Source: Xanthobacteraceae bacterium
Lineage (GTDB): Bacteria; Pseudomonadota; Alphaproteobacteria; Rhizobiales; Xanthobacteraceae
DNA: 64,000 nucleotides
Direction of reading: 5' to 3'
Assembly: GCA_019454205.1 (NCBI GenBank)
Contig: CP075369.1
Coordinates: 1,302,001 to 1,366,000, forward strand
Notes under the pieces: generated by a model
Database searches by the model: none
What the model was told of the DNA's origin: nothing
Seen by the model: only the letters and a program-made list of their open reading frames with translations
Program-made: the position numbers and the translations under genes
Shown here: piece by piece, positions 25,640-33,566 of the stretch
How the letters are laid out: each line of letters opens with the position of its first letter
How positions within the stretch are numbered: position 1 is the first letter of the stretch

Positions 25640-26473
25640 ATGAACGGCCCGTTCGCTTTCTGCGAAGAAGTCATCCGCCAGCGCGACCACGACCTGTTTC
25701 TGGCAACCCTGTTCGTACCCGCGGAAGCGCGTCCGCATTTGTTCGCGTTGTATGCTTTCGCCGAAGAGATTGGTCACGTCGCCGATGCCGTCAGCGAGCC
25801 GATGGTGGGACAGATCCGGCTGCAATGGTGGCGAGATGCGCTCGAAGGAAAGAACGCACCTGCCGAGCATCCGGTGCTGGAGGCGCTTACAGCGGCAATC
25901 GAAAAACACAGCTTGCCGCGCGACGTGCTGGCCAGTTTTGTCGATGCGCACGAATTCGATCTTTCGGGAGAGCCGATGCCGTCTCTCTCGGCGCTCGATC
26001 AGTTTCTCGATGCGACTACTGGCGCTATCGCTGGTCTCGCTATGCGGATTCTTGATGCACAGGCCGCCGCAAGAGAAGCCCGCGCCGCCTTCCTGTTCGG
26101 TCGTGCCAGCGGCCTGATGCAAAAGCTTCGCACGGTGGCCAAGGACGCATCGCAGGGCCGTGTCTTCATTCCGGTTGATATCCTTGAAAGGAATGGCGGC
26201 GCAGTCGCCGACGTTCTCGCCGGGAATGGCACGGACGCGATCAAAAACGCGCTCGCTGCGCTACGAAAGAAAATCTCGACGGATTACGATGCGCTGAAAC
26301 TCGAATTCGTTCGCGGTCCCGTTCGCGCAGCGTTGCTGCGCGCGCCTTTCATTCCGCTTTATCTGCGCCAGATGGAAAAGCCCGGTTATGAACCCTTCAC
26401 GTCACGCATCGAGCTTTCCCAGTTGCGGAAGCAGTTCGTGCTGTGGCGTACCGCGCGGTTCGAGACGATCTGA
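25640..26473 (+). CDS. Squalene/phytoene synthase-family protein (NDUFAF6-like)
   Basis: A 277-residue isoprenoid-synthase-fold protein. In true phytoene synthases two Asp-rich motifs bind prenyl diphosphate. Here the first region reads EEIGHVADAVSEP and lacks the DxxxD pattern, and no second DxxxD is evident. Catalytic prenyl transfer is therefore doubtful. The human relative NDUFAF6 (C8orf38) is a non-catalytic complex I assembly factor. The position directly behind the Mth938 gene supports that reading over a carotenoid or hopanoid role (inference). Confidence 0.85.
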   Translation: MNGPFAFCEEVIRQRDHDLFLATLFVPAEARPHLFALYAFAEEIGHVADAVSEPMVGQIRLQWWRDALEGKNAPAEHPVLEALTAAIEKHSLPRDVLASFVDAHEFDLSGEPMPSLSALDQFLDATTGAIAGLAMRILDAQAAAREARAAFLFGRASGLMQKLRTVAKDASQGRVFIPVDILERNGGAVADVLAGNGTDAIKNALAALRKKISTDYDALKLEFVRGPVRAALLRAPFIPLYLRQMEKPGYEPFTSRIELSQLRKQFVLWRTARFETI

Positions 26474-26480
26474 TGGGGGC

Positions 26481-26515
26481 AAAAGAAAAGCCCCGGCGGG
26501 GAGGAACGCCGGGGC
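26481..26515 (-). terminator. Rho-independent terminator of the DUF1127 gene
   Basis: A perfect 9-bp stem GCCCCGGCG/CGCCGGGGC (26490-26498 and 26507-26515). On the minus strand it is followed by CTTTTCTTTT. It lies 34 bases past the stop of the DUF1127 gene; on + only a weak T stretch follows. Confidence 0.85.
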
Positions 26516-26549
26516 ATCATTGTCTTGAGAGAGTAGGCTTAGGTGGCGC

Positions 26550-26711
26550 TTAGTTGATGGTCAGCGCGGCCTGACGGGCGATGCCCGGAATTTCGCTGCG
26601 GTTGATGTGAATGTCGCGCAGCATACGGTCGTCGAGCGAAGCCAGCTCGTTGTAAGCGCGGCGGTATTCCCGCCAGCGGCGGTATTGGCGAAGAAGATAA
26701 CCGAGCAGCAT
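26550..26711 (-). CDS. DUF1127 (YjiS-like) small protein
   Basis: A 53-residue arginine-rich protein: RQYRRWREYRRAYNELASL, then DDRMLRDIHINRSEIPGI. The pattern L..LDDR.L.DIGI.R.EI is the DUF1127 signature. AGGAGA stands six bases before the ATG and a terminator follows, so this is a complete small gene even though it is very short. DUF1127 proteins in Agrobacterium and Rhodobacter act in RNA turnover, phosphate and carbon metabolism and stress. The exact role here is unknown. Confidence 0.88.
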   Translation of the reverse strand: MLLGYLLRQYRRWREYRRAYNELASLDDRMLRDIHINRSEIPGIARQAALTIN

Positions 26712-26952
26712 GATGGTCTCCTATTCACGACCCGTTCCTGTGCATTTGCGCAGGTGAATCGCGTCTGTTCGTGAAAAGAAGCTAATGCGATTGCTGCACC
26801 TGCGTAAGAGGAACCTGTTCATTGCTGCAATGCGATAACTGCATGCCATCATTACCGAAATGTGAAAACAGCAAGGCTGCGATGCGGCGCTGGCTGGTGT
26901 CCGGCGCGATAGCGCGATAGGCAGGCAGCGCAACGCACCGGATTATTCCTCT
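26712..26952. other. Divergent intergenic region between DUF1127 and FAH-family genes
   Basis: About 240 bases holding the promoters of both divergent genes. An 8-bp inverted repeat CGCAGGTG/CACCTGCG (26749-26756 and 26797-26804) is separated by 40 bases and could be an operator pair. I see no EcfG, SOS or Irr motif in it. Confidence 0.4.
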
Positions 26953-27657
26953 ATGTCCAAGTTTCTGTTCGATATTCCGCGCCCGGCCGTGCCGGTCGCA
27001 GGCCGTGCTGAATTTTTCCCCGTTCGCCGCATCTACTGCATCGGCCGGAATTACGCGGCTCATGCCCGCGAAATGGGATCGGACCCAAATCGGGAACCAC
27101 CGTTCTTTTTCCAGAAGCCGAGCGATGCCGTACAGGTCGTGATGCCGGGGCAGGTGGCGGACCACCCGTACCCGACGCTGACGAAGAACTATCACTACGA
27201 GGTCGAACTCGTCGCAGCACTCCACAAGGGCGGCAAGAATATCCCTGCTGAGAAAGCGCTCGATTGCGTGTTCGGCTACGCGGTCGGCCTCGACATGACG
27301 CGGCGCGACCTGCAAAGCGACATGAAGGACCAGAAGAAGCCGTGGGACATCGGCAAGGGCTTCGATTTTGGCGCGCCTATCGGCCCGATCCATCCGGCAA
27401 GCGAAACCGGTCCGTTTCTCAAGGGTGAAATCTCGCTGAGCGTGAATGGCGAGGTGAAGCAGCGCGCCGATCTTTCGCAAATGACCTGGAGCGTAGCGGA
27501 ACAGATCGCGAAGCTCTCCGAGTATTTCGAGTTGATGCCGGGCGACCTGCTGCTGTCAGGCACGCCGGAGAATGTCGGCGCAGTGGTGCCAGGCGATACG
27601 CTCACCGCGCGGATTGCGGGCTTGCCTGATCTCTCCTTGAAGATCGTGAAAGTCTAG
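26953..27657 (+). CDS. Fumarylacetoacetate hydrolase-family enzyme
   Basis: A 234-residue FAH-fold protein, of the size of fumarylpyruvate hydrolases (gentisate pathway) and acylpyruvases. It has the IYCIGRNYAAHAREMG block, the FFFQKPSDAV segment, the metal-binding pattern HYEVELVA (Glu-x-Glu) with Asp in GYAVGLDMTRRD, and TGTPENVG near the C-terminus. No other aromatic-degradation gene is nearby, so the exact substrate is uncertain. The stop overlaps the convergent patatin gene by four bases. Confidence 0.9.
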   Translation: MSKFLFDIPRPAVPVAGRAEFFPVRRIYCIGRNYAAHAREMGSDPNREPPFFFQKPSDAVQVVMPGQVADHPYPTLTKNYHYEVELVAALHKGGKNIPAEKALDCVFGYAVGLDMTRRDLQSDMKDQKKPWDIGKGFDFGAPIGPIHPASETGPFLKGEISLSVNGEVKQRADLSQMTWSVAEQIAKLSEYFELMPGDLLLSGTPENVGAVVPGDTLTARIAGLPDLSLKIVKV

Positions 27658-28484
27658 AGCGACGCGGCGAACGCTGCGCCATCCTTGCGACCGAGTTCGT
27701 AGGCGGCAAGGATGCCGCGGGGATTGCGGACGTCGAACTGCTTGACCTTGATCGGCTCCGACGGCTGCACGTAACGGCGGCCCTTCACCTGCGGCAGCGT
27801 TTTATATTGCCGCGTCAACAGCACGAGCGTCTTGCCGCCCGCAGATTCGACCGGTCCGAGCGGCAGTACCGGGACGTTGTCGACCAGCCCGCCGTCGAAC
27901 GCGGGGCGCTCTCCAATCTTGGTCACCGGCATGAACGGCGGCACGCCGCCGCTGGCGATGATGAGGTCGTGCAATTCGCTGGCGCGTTTCAGGTTGCGGA
28001 CCGCGACGAACTCCTGCCGGATGCCGAGCTTGCGCCCGAAGGTCGGGTGTACGGGGTGAAACAGCTTCTTCTCGATCTGGTAGGCGCCAATTCCTGCCAT
28101 GGCGCCGAGGATAGGCGGCACGCCGCGCGGGAGACGCGCCACCGCGATCCGGATGTCGGAGATTTCCTGCAATCTTGCGAGCACGGCATCGTCCAGCACG
28201 CTACGCAAAAGATCGAGATACATCGGGCCGACCGAGAACAGCGGCTTGCCCACACGCCAGTTGCGGAAGTCGATGGTTTTCACATGCGGTCCGCAACCGG
28301 CAACGATCAGCTCGCGCACTTTCGGGCCTAGACCGAGCAGCGAATAACATAGCGCAAACGAGCCGGCGCTGGCCGCGGTCGCCAACGGTGCCTTGAGGTC
28401 GATCTTCTCGCTGGCGGCCTCGTAAAAGCCGCCCTGCCAGTAGCAGCGATTGCCGCCCCCGGCGAAACAGATGGCATCGAACAT
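27654..28484 (-). CDS. Patatin-like phospholipase
   Basis: A 276-residue lipid acyl hydrolase. The oxyanion-hole loop is the Gly-rich segment FAGGGNRCYWQGG at the N-terminus. The nucleophile is Ser39 in A-A-S-A-G, where the canonical motif is G-x-S-x-G; the first Gly is Ala. The catalytic Asp197 is in FDGGLVDN. No signal peptide is seen, so it is cytosolic. It converges on the FAH-family gene with a four-base overlap. Confidence 0.88.
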   Translation of the reverse strand: MFDAICFAGGGNRCYWQGGFYEAASEKIDLKAPLATAASAGSFALCYSLLGLGPKVRELIVAGCGPHVKTIDFRNWRVGKPLFSVGPMYLDLLRSVLDDAVLARLQEISDIRIAVARLPRGVPPILGAMAGIGAYQIEKKLFHPVHPTFGRKLGIRQEFVAVRNLKRASELHDLIIASGGVPPFMPVTKIGERPAFDGGLVDNVPVLPLGPVESAGGKTLVLLTRQYKTLPQVKGRRYVQPSEPIKVKQFDVRNPRGILAAYELGRKDGAAFAASL

Positions 28485-28542
28485 GATTGCTTCCTACACC
28501 GCAGGTATGGCGGTGCGGAAGCGTGACGTTACGGAAAGGGAT

Positions 28543-29265
28543 TTAGCCCTGCGGTACGCGCGGAAAGTAATGCGCGGTTTGCTTGCGGATCGCGCCGTAG
28601 CATTCGCAGGCACATTCCTCCAGCCCATCGCGGTCGAGCACCTCGATCTTCCCGCGCTTGTAGCGGACCAGTCCGTTCTTTTGCAGTCCTCTCGCCAACT
28701 CGGTTACGGTCGTGCGGCGCACGCCGAGCATTTGTGCGAGGAACTCCTGGGTAAGCGCGATCACGTCGCTGTCCAGACGGTCATGGGTCTGCAGCAGCCA
28801 GCGGCAAAGACGCGGCCGCGCTTCGTGCAATGCGTTGCAGGCCGTCGATTGCTGCGCCTGATGCAGCAGCATTTCCTGATAGCGTACGATGAAATCGCGG
28901 AGGAAAGGACTGCGCGTAACCGCATTCTGCAATTGCCGCGCCGGCAAACGCACCGCGTTGCCAGCGACCTGTACGATGGCGCGGGCGGTAGACTTGCGCG
29001 GTCCTAGGCCGGCAATTGCGCCGACCGCGCCTTCGCGGCCTACGGTCGCCGTCTCGACACTTTGTTCGCCGTCGGCCAGCACGATAACGACCGAAACCAT
29101 ACCGCTGTTCGGGAAATAGACCTGCTCGATCTCGTCGCCTTGCTCATGGAGGATCAGTCCCTGTTTGAGCGGGACTTCCTTCAAATGCGGTTCAAGCAGC
29201 GCGTATTCCTGTTGCGGAATACTTTCGAGCAAATAGTTTCGCGCTTCAGCGCGGGATTTCAGCAT
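28543..29265 (-). CDS. Crp/Fnr-family transcriptional regulator
   Basis: A 240-residue regulator: cyclic-nucleotide-binding-type beta barrel (about residues 25-130, with FPNSGMVSVVIVLADGEQSVE) and a C-terminal winged helix with LTQEFLAQMLGVRRTTVTELA (about 165-190) and LVRYKRGKIEVLD. It lacks the N-terminal Cys cluster of Fnr, so it is not an oxygen sensor of that type. The frame is open to 29397; ATG 29265 (AGGAAC upstream) gives the family length. It is divergent from the 29560 hydrolase gene and could regulate it (inference). Confidence 0.9.
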   Translation of the reverse strand: MLKSRAEARNYLLESIPQQEYALLEPHLKEVPLKQGLILHEQGDEIEQVYFPNSGMVSVVIVLADGEQSVETATVGREGAVGAIAGLGPRKSTARAIVQVAGNAVRLPARQLQNAVTRSPFLRDFIVRYQEMLLHQAQQSTACNALHEARPRLCRWLLQTHDRLDSDVIALTQEFLAQMLGVRRTTVTELARGLQKNGLVRYKRGKIEVLDRDGLEECACECYGAIRKQTAHYFPRVPQG

Positions 29266-29559
29266 CAATGGGTTCCTGACTCGTGTCGCGTTGAGCCTTG
29301 ACCCTGAGTGATGACCGACCGTCCCGGGGTGCCCCTTCGTTTGAAGCGGGCAGGGCTGTCTTCGAATCCGTGAAGACAGGGAAATACTAGCGGGCACGAA
29401 GAATTGCCGTCGGTCCGCTAGCGGACAAACTGGAAATCACTCATACCGGCAGCACGATGTCTGCGCGGAATAGGAAAAGGCATCGGGTTCGGTACCTAAA
29501 CGCGGAACCCTTGAGTCGGGTTCCTTACGCGGAACTAACGGCGCTGAAGGGTAAGCCCG
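29266..29559. other. Divergent intergenic region, Crp/Fnr regulator and alpha/beta hydrolase
   Basis: About 290 bases without a supported gene. A perfect 7-bp inverted repeat GGAACCC/GGGTTCC (29504-29510 and 29518-29524) sits 35 bases before the hydrolase start. It may be an operator or leader hairpin. The nearby GGAAC elements are not followed by CGTT at the EcfG spacing. Confidence 0.4.
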
Positions 29560-30420
29560 ATGGAAATCAAGGCTGCAGACGGTACTCTGCTCCACCTGCG
29601 CAAGTGGTTGCGCAAGGAAAGCCAGATCATCAGGCACTCGATCCTGCTCGTTCATGGTCTTGGCGAGCATGGCGGCCGCTATACTCACGTCGCGAAGCTG
29701 CTAACTGAAATCGGTTTCGATGTCTGGGCCTACGATCATCGTGGCTTCGGTCTGTCCGGCGGGAAGCGTGCAGCGATCCCTCATACGGATGCGCTTCTGG
29801 ATGATCTGAAACTCGTATTCGAAGCGCTGACTGAAGAACAACGCGTCCAAGGTGAGGCGAGAAGGCCGCTGTTACTGGGTCACAGTATGGGCGGTGCTAT
29901 CGTGGCGCGCGCCGCGACCGGCGGATGGGTTTCTCCGGGCGCCTTGATCCTTTCTTCGCCGGGATTGCTCTCCCGGCTTGGCGGGTTCATGCAAGTTTTC
30001 ACGCGCGCTGCGGCGATGGTTCTGCCGAACCTCGCGATCCCGCACGGCTTGCCGCTCGACAAAATTTCGCACGACGAAGCCGTGCTGGCGGATGCCAAAG
30101 CCGATCCGCTGAACCATGCGCAGATTACACCACGCCTCGCGGCCTTCATTCTCGACGCAGGCGAGCGCGCCATACGCGACGCCGGAAGCCTCGACATTCC
30201 TGTTCTGGTTCAGGCAGCTGGTGCCGACCAACTGGTGGATGTCAAAGGCGCGAGATTGTTTGCGGAACGCATGAAGCCGAAGCTCTGCACCTTGAAGATC
30301 TACGAAGGGCTTTGGCACGAAATATATAACGAGCGAGAGCCGGATCGCTCGAATGTGCTTGCAGACCTGAGAAACTGGCTGCTGCCGGAGTCTTCCGACG
30401 TCCTGATCGACCGCAGGTAA
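29560..30420 (+). CDS. Alpha/beta hydrolase, monoacylglycerol-lipase type
   Basis: A 286-residue serine hydrolase. The oxyanion motif is HGLGEHGGRY (residues about 31-40), as in monoacylglycerol lipases and lysophospholipases. The nucleophile Ser is in LLGHSMGGAIV (G-H-S-M-G). Catalytic Asp and His are probably in GADQLVDVKGA and GLWHEIYNE. AAGGG precedes the ATG. Likely substrate: glycerolipid or another ester. Confidence 0.9.
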   Translation: MEIKAADGTLLHLRKWLRKESQIIRHSILLVHGLGEHGGRYTHVAKLLTEIGFDVWAYDHRGFGLSGGKRAAIPHTDALLDDLKLVFEALTEEQRVQGEARRPLLLGHSMGGAIVARAATGGWVSPGALILSSPGLLSRLGGFMQVFTRAAAMVLPNLAIPHGLPLDKISHDEAVLADAKADPLNHAQITPRLAAFILDAGERAIRDAGSLDIPVLVQAAGADQLVDVKGARLFAERMKPKLCTLKIYEGLWHEIYNEREPDRSNVLADLRNWLLPESSDVLIDRR

Positions 30421-30504
30421 TGGCCGGGCGATGACTCTATGGGGCGCTTGCGAAGTGCCGCCGCCGCCCTATATGCGACATATCCTCCGAAAACGAGTGG
30501 AACG

Positions 30505-31074
30505 ATGTTTCCGAATTACGACTCGCCAGAGCACCATCTCGCGAAGCGCCCCGGACTTACCGGAGAGCTGCGCAAGCTTTTGTTCGACACGCCGAAAGAG
30601 CAGTGGGGCAGTCACAACAATTACTGGCGCGGTGCCGATATGTGGCAGGGCATCCACCGCTCATTGCTCCACGAGTCCGGCCTGTTCGTGAGTGGGCTGG
30701 AAAAGCTGCTCGATATGCCGAAAAGCGAAATGGATACCGCGCTTCGGTTGGCGGACATGCGCCATCTCGGCGGGCATCTCGTGGGCCACGCGCATGTGCA
30801 CCATCACGTCGAGGACGATCATTACTTTCCGCGTTTCAAGGAAGTGTTCCCCCAACTCGGCAAGCCCATCGATTTGCTCGATTGCGATCATCGCGTGCTC
30901 GAGGAGACCCTGGACGCTGTCGAAGGGCACGTCCGCACGCTCTTCGCCGAGAAAGCGGGGCGTGACGAGATCACAGCCGTGCTCGAAGACGCGCGCAAGC
31001 TGGACCGTATCCTGACGCGGCATCTCGAAGACGAGGAAGACATCGTCATTCCGGCACTCCTCAAGGGCTTGTGA
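30505..31074 (+). CDS. Hemerythrin/HHE-domain protein
   Basis: A 189-residue helical protein with several His/Glu positions of a hemerythrin-like di-iron site: HRSLLHE, HLGGHLVGHAHVHHHVEDDHYFPRF, LLDCDHRVLEE and LTRHLEDEEDIVIPAL. HHE proteins bind oxygen, nitric oxide or iron, or act as sensors. The frame is open to 30439; ATG 30505 is where the conserved helical part begins. Confidence 0.85.
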   Translation: MFPNYDSPEHHLAKRPGLTGELRKLLFDTPKEQWGSHNNYWRGADMWQGIHRSLLHESGLFVSGLEKLLDMPKSEMDTALRLADMRHLGGHLVGHAHVHHHVEDDHYFPRFKEVFPQLGKPIDLLDCDHRVLEETLDAVEGHVRTLFAEKAGRDEITAVLEDARKLDRILTRHLEDEEDIVIPALLKGL

Positions 31075-31133
31075 CCCGCCAGCCGTATTCTGGCCGCGAT
31101 TTAGCGGCCAGAAGCGGTATGGAGGGAATCCGG

Positions 31134-31838
31134 ATGCGTGTTTTTACGAGGCTTGCGGCACTGGCCCTGATGGCTTCCACGCTACCGCATAACGCCGTAG
31201 CGCTTACCTTTGCAGAACAGGAATTCGTCTGCCCGATTGGCGGCGAGCGGTTCAAGTCGAAAGTCGTCGCGAGCGAGACGCGTTTCGGGCAGCGTTTGGA
31301 CCTGAAGCCTGTTGGAGCGCTGGCGGCGCCGCATCCGCTTCCGGTCTGTCCCAACGGCTTCGTTATGTTCAAGCAGAGGTTCACGCAGGACGAGGTCGCG
31401 GCGCTGACCCCGGTGCTGCTGTCGCCTGAATATCAGGCGGCACGGAAGCAGCACAGCACCTATTATCTGGCGGCCCTGCTTATGGAGAAGAACGGCGTCG
31501 AGCCATATCAGCTTGCGCATGTCTATCTTCGCGCGTCATGGCAGGTTGAGCACGACGCTAGCCCGGATCGCATCAGCCTTTATCGCGAACTGGCGATTGC
31601 ACGTTTCGATGCGTTTCTGAAGGACAACAAGAACCACGATACACGCTGGTGGACCGCGGCAATTGTCGCCGCCGAACTGGAACGCAATCTCGGCCGTTTC
31701 GAGCAATCGTCGGCGCGGCTTGCTGGCTTGCCGGTTTCCGAACTGAAACCTGAATCGCCGCAGGCGAGAGCAATCGAACAAATCAAACAGCTTATTGCGG
31801 AGAAGAAGTCCCAGCCGGAGCGCTTCGGCGTCAAATAG
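31134..31838 (+). CDS. Secreted protein resembling DUF2225, with half of the cysteines lost
   Basis: A 234-residue exported protein (signal peptide RLAALALMASTLPHNAVA). The mature N-terminus has FVCPIGGERF and, about 40 residues on, PVCPNGFVMF. DUF2225 proteins have CPxCG at both places; here the second Cys of each pair is Gly. The C-terminal half is helical and TPR-like (YRELAIARFDAFLK, WWTAAIVAAELERNLGRFEQ), also as in DUF2225. The family match is my inference from pattern. GGAGGG precedes ATG 31134 by eight bases. Confidence 0.68.
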   Translation: MRVFTRLAALALMASTLPHNAVALTFAEQEFVCPIGGERFKSKVVASETRFGQRLDLKPVGALAAPHPLPVCPNGFVMFKQRFTQDEVAALTPVLLSPEYQAARKQHSTYYLAALLMEKNGVEPYQLAHVYLRASWQVEHDASPDRISLYRELAIARFDAFLKDNKNHDTRWWTAAIVAAELERNLGRFEQSSARLAGLPVSELKPESPQARAIEQIKQLIAEKKSQPERFGVK

Positions 31839-32816
31839 TCAGGCGCGGATTTCGGCCAGGATTGCGTAGGACCGTTTCCGCGCTACGTGGTCGTAGATTT
31901 GTGCCGCAATCATCAATTCGTCCGCGCCCGTCATCTCAATGAAGCGATTGATTCCGTCGCGTACGGTTTTCTTCGAGCCGACGACGGCATATTGCAGCGC
32001 GTGTTCGACGCCCGCTTTCTCCGCGGGCGACCAGTAGTTTTCGAGGCTGGCCGGCGGTTGCAAAAGACCCGGCGAGCCGCGGCGCAGGTTGACGAACTGG
32101 CGTTGCTGCGAAGTGAACAGCATCTTCGCCTCTTCGTCGCTATCGGCGGCGAACACGCCGATGCAAGGCATGAAGTAGGGCTTGTCCAGAAATTGCGAAG
32201 GCCGGAAGTTCTTCCGGTACAGCTCGATTGCAGTCATCAGGTAGTCAGGCGCGAAATGCGAAGCGAAGGCATAAGGCAGGCCGAGCAGGGCCGCGAGCTG
32301 CGCGCCATATGCACTCGATCCGAGAATCCATAGCGGCACTTTCAGCCCCGCGCCGGGATAGGCATGCACGGTCTGGCCCGGTTGTGGCGGCATGAAATAG
32401 TGCGCAAGTTCGACGACATCGTCCGGAAAAGTATCTTCGTCGGTCTTGTTGCGCCGTAGCGCGTGCATGGTGCGCTGGTCCGTGCCGGGTGCACGTCCAA
32501 GGCCCAGATCGATGCGATCCGGATAGAGCGAGGCCAGTGTGCCGAACTGTTCGGCGATGACCAGCGGCGAATGGTTCGGCAGCATGACGCCGCCCGCGCC
32601 AACGCGAATGGACTTCGTGCCGCCCGCGATATGTCCGATCACGACCGAGGTGGCGGCGCTCGCAATACCCGGCATGTTATGATGTTCGGCCAGCCAGTAG
32701 CGCTTGTAGTCGAGCGCCTCCACATGCCGCGCAAGATCGAGCGAGTTGCGGAAGGCGTCGGCTGCCGTGCCGCCTTCGGTAACGGGTGCAAGGTCAAGAA
32801 CCGAGAAGGGGATCAT
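31839..32816 (-). CDS. LLM-class flavin-dependent oxidoreductase (luciferase-like monooxygenase)
   Basis: A 325-residue TIM-barrel monooxygenase using reduced flavin. It has the family N-terminus PFSVLDLAPVTEGGTAADAF, WLAEHHNMPGIASAATSVVIG, and RIDLGLGRAPGTDQRT. It resembles the YhbW group; the substrate is unknown. It overlaps the upstream small acetyltransferase gene by four bases and so is cotranscribed with it. The frame is open to 32876, but ATG 32816 gives the conserved start. Confidence 0.92.
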   Translation of the reverse strand: MIPFSVLDLAPVTEGGTAADAFRNSLDLARHVEALDYKRYWLAEHHNMPGIASAATSVVIGHIAGGTKSIRVGAGGVMLPNHSPLVIAEQFGTLASLYPDRIDLGLGRAPGTDQRTMHALRRNKTDEDTFPDDVVELAHYFMPPQPGQTVHAYPGAGLKVPLWILGSSAYGAQLAALLGLPYAFASHFAPDYLMTAIELYRKNFRPSQFLDKPYFMPCIGVFAADSDEEAKMLFTSQQRQFVNLRRGSPGLLQPPASLENYWSPAEKAGVEHALQYAVVGSKKTVRDGINRFIEMTGADELMIAAQIYDHVARKRSYAILAEIRA

Positions 32817-33088
32817 TGGGCGAGCAGATCGTGATATTCGGGATGATCGCGGATGAAGCCGGCGAAATATCCGCAACGTGGAATGACTTTCATTCCTTGT
32901 ACGCGGATATGTTCAAGCACGGCGGTGGAAAGTTTTGCCCCAATGCCGCGCCCGCGAAGCGCTACCGGCACTTCCGTATAGGTTACGGTCACGACGCCGG
33001 GTGACAGCCGGTAATTGGCGAAAGCGGTGCCGCCTTCGACATCGAACTCGTAGCGGCTCAGGGCCTTATTGTCGCGGATCAATGACAT
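32813..33088 (-). CDS. Small GNAT-related acetyltransferase (YjdJ type), copy 1
   Basis: A 91-residue minimal GNAT fold: FANYRLSPGVVTVTYTEVP, then VALRGRGIGAKL (acetyl-CoA loop pattern R-G-x-G-I-G) and LEHIRVQGMKVIPRCGYFAGFI ending HPEYHDLL. The family is single-domain with a likely conserved Cys near the C-terminus. It is translationally coupled to the luciferase-like gene and is a paralogue of the gene at 33152-33430. Confidence 0.88.
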   Translation of the reverse strand: MSLIRDNKALSRYEFDVEGGTAFANYRLSPGVVTVTYTEVPVALRGRGIGAKLSTAVLEHIRVQGMKVIPRCGYFAGFIRDHPEYHDLLAQ

Positions 33089-33151
33089 GCAGACAATGTC
33101 GGTATTCTGTAGCGTAAAGCAAGGCTGCGACGGAATGGCAGCATTGCGCCG

Positions 33152-33430
33152 CTAATTGCCGGTTACGAGATCGGCGTATTCGGGATGCTTCTCGATATAT
33201 GCCTTGATGAACGGACAGAGCGGTATCACTTTCAGGCTGCGCGCGCGCGCCTGATCGAGCGCTCCCTTGGCAAGCTGCGAGCCGATACCGCGGCCGCCCA
33301 GTTCTTTTGGCACTTCCGTATGCGTGAAAGTGATGACACCGGGCTTCAGCCGGTAGGCGGCGAGTGCGGTGTGGTCGTCGACGATCATCTCGAACTGATG
33401 CTTTTCCGGATTGTCGCGAACTTCACTCAT
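33152..33430 (-). CDS. Small GNAT-related acetyltransferase (YjdJ type), copy 2
   Basis: A 92-residue paralogue of the downstream gene: AAYRLKPGVITFTHTEVPKELGGRGIGSQLA and SLKVIPLCPFIKAYIEKHPEY. It shares the R-G-x-G-I-G acetyl-CoA loop and the Cys (VIPxC). The chosen ATG 33430 is preceded by GAGG; an in-frame ATG at 33448 is also possible. The 63-base gap to the other copy suggests a tandem duplication. Confidence 0.86.
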   Translation of the reverse strand: MSEVRDNPEKHQFEMIVDDHTALAAYRLKPGVITFTHTEVPKELGGRGIGSQLAKGALDQARARSLKVIPLCPFIKAYIEKHPEYADLVTGN

Positions 33431-33566
33431 GGCAACCTCTGGGTTCATGCATTTGCCGATATTGTCAGGATTCGTTGCGGCGGGCAGTATCGTAGCGGGA
33501 GCGGATGCGGGACAAGTCGGGTAAACCGGCGGCGTATCCGGAAGGAATGTACGCAAGGAAGCGCGC

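Noticed and set aside
25640..26473. True phytoene or squalene synthase for carotenoid or hopanoid formation
   Set aside because: Both Asp-rich prenyl diphosphate motifs appear missing and no carotenoid or hopanoid gene is nearby.
29504..29535. GGAAC elements before the alpha/beta hydrolase as EcfG promoters
   Set aside because: No CGTT or GTT at 16-17 bases; kept only as an inverted repeat.
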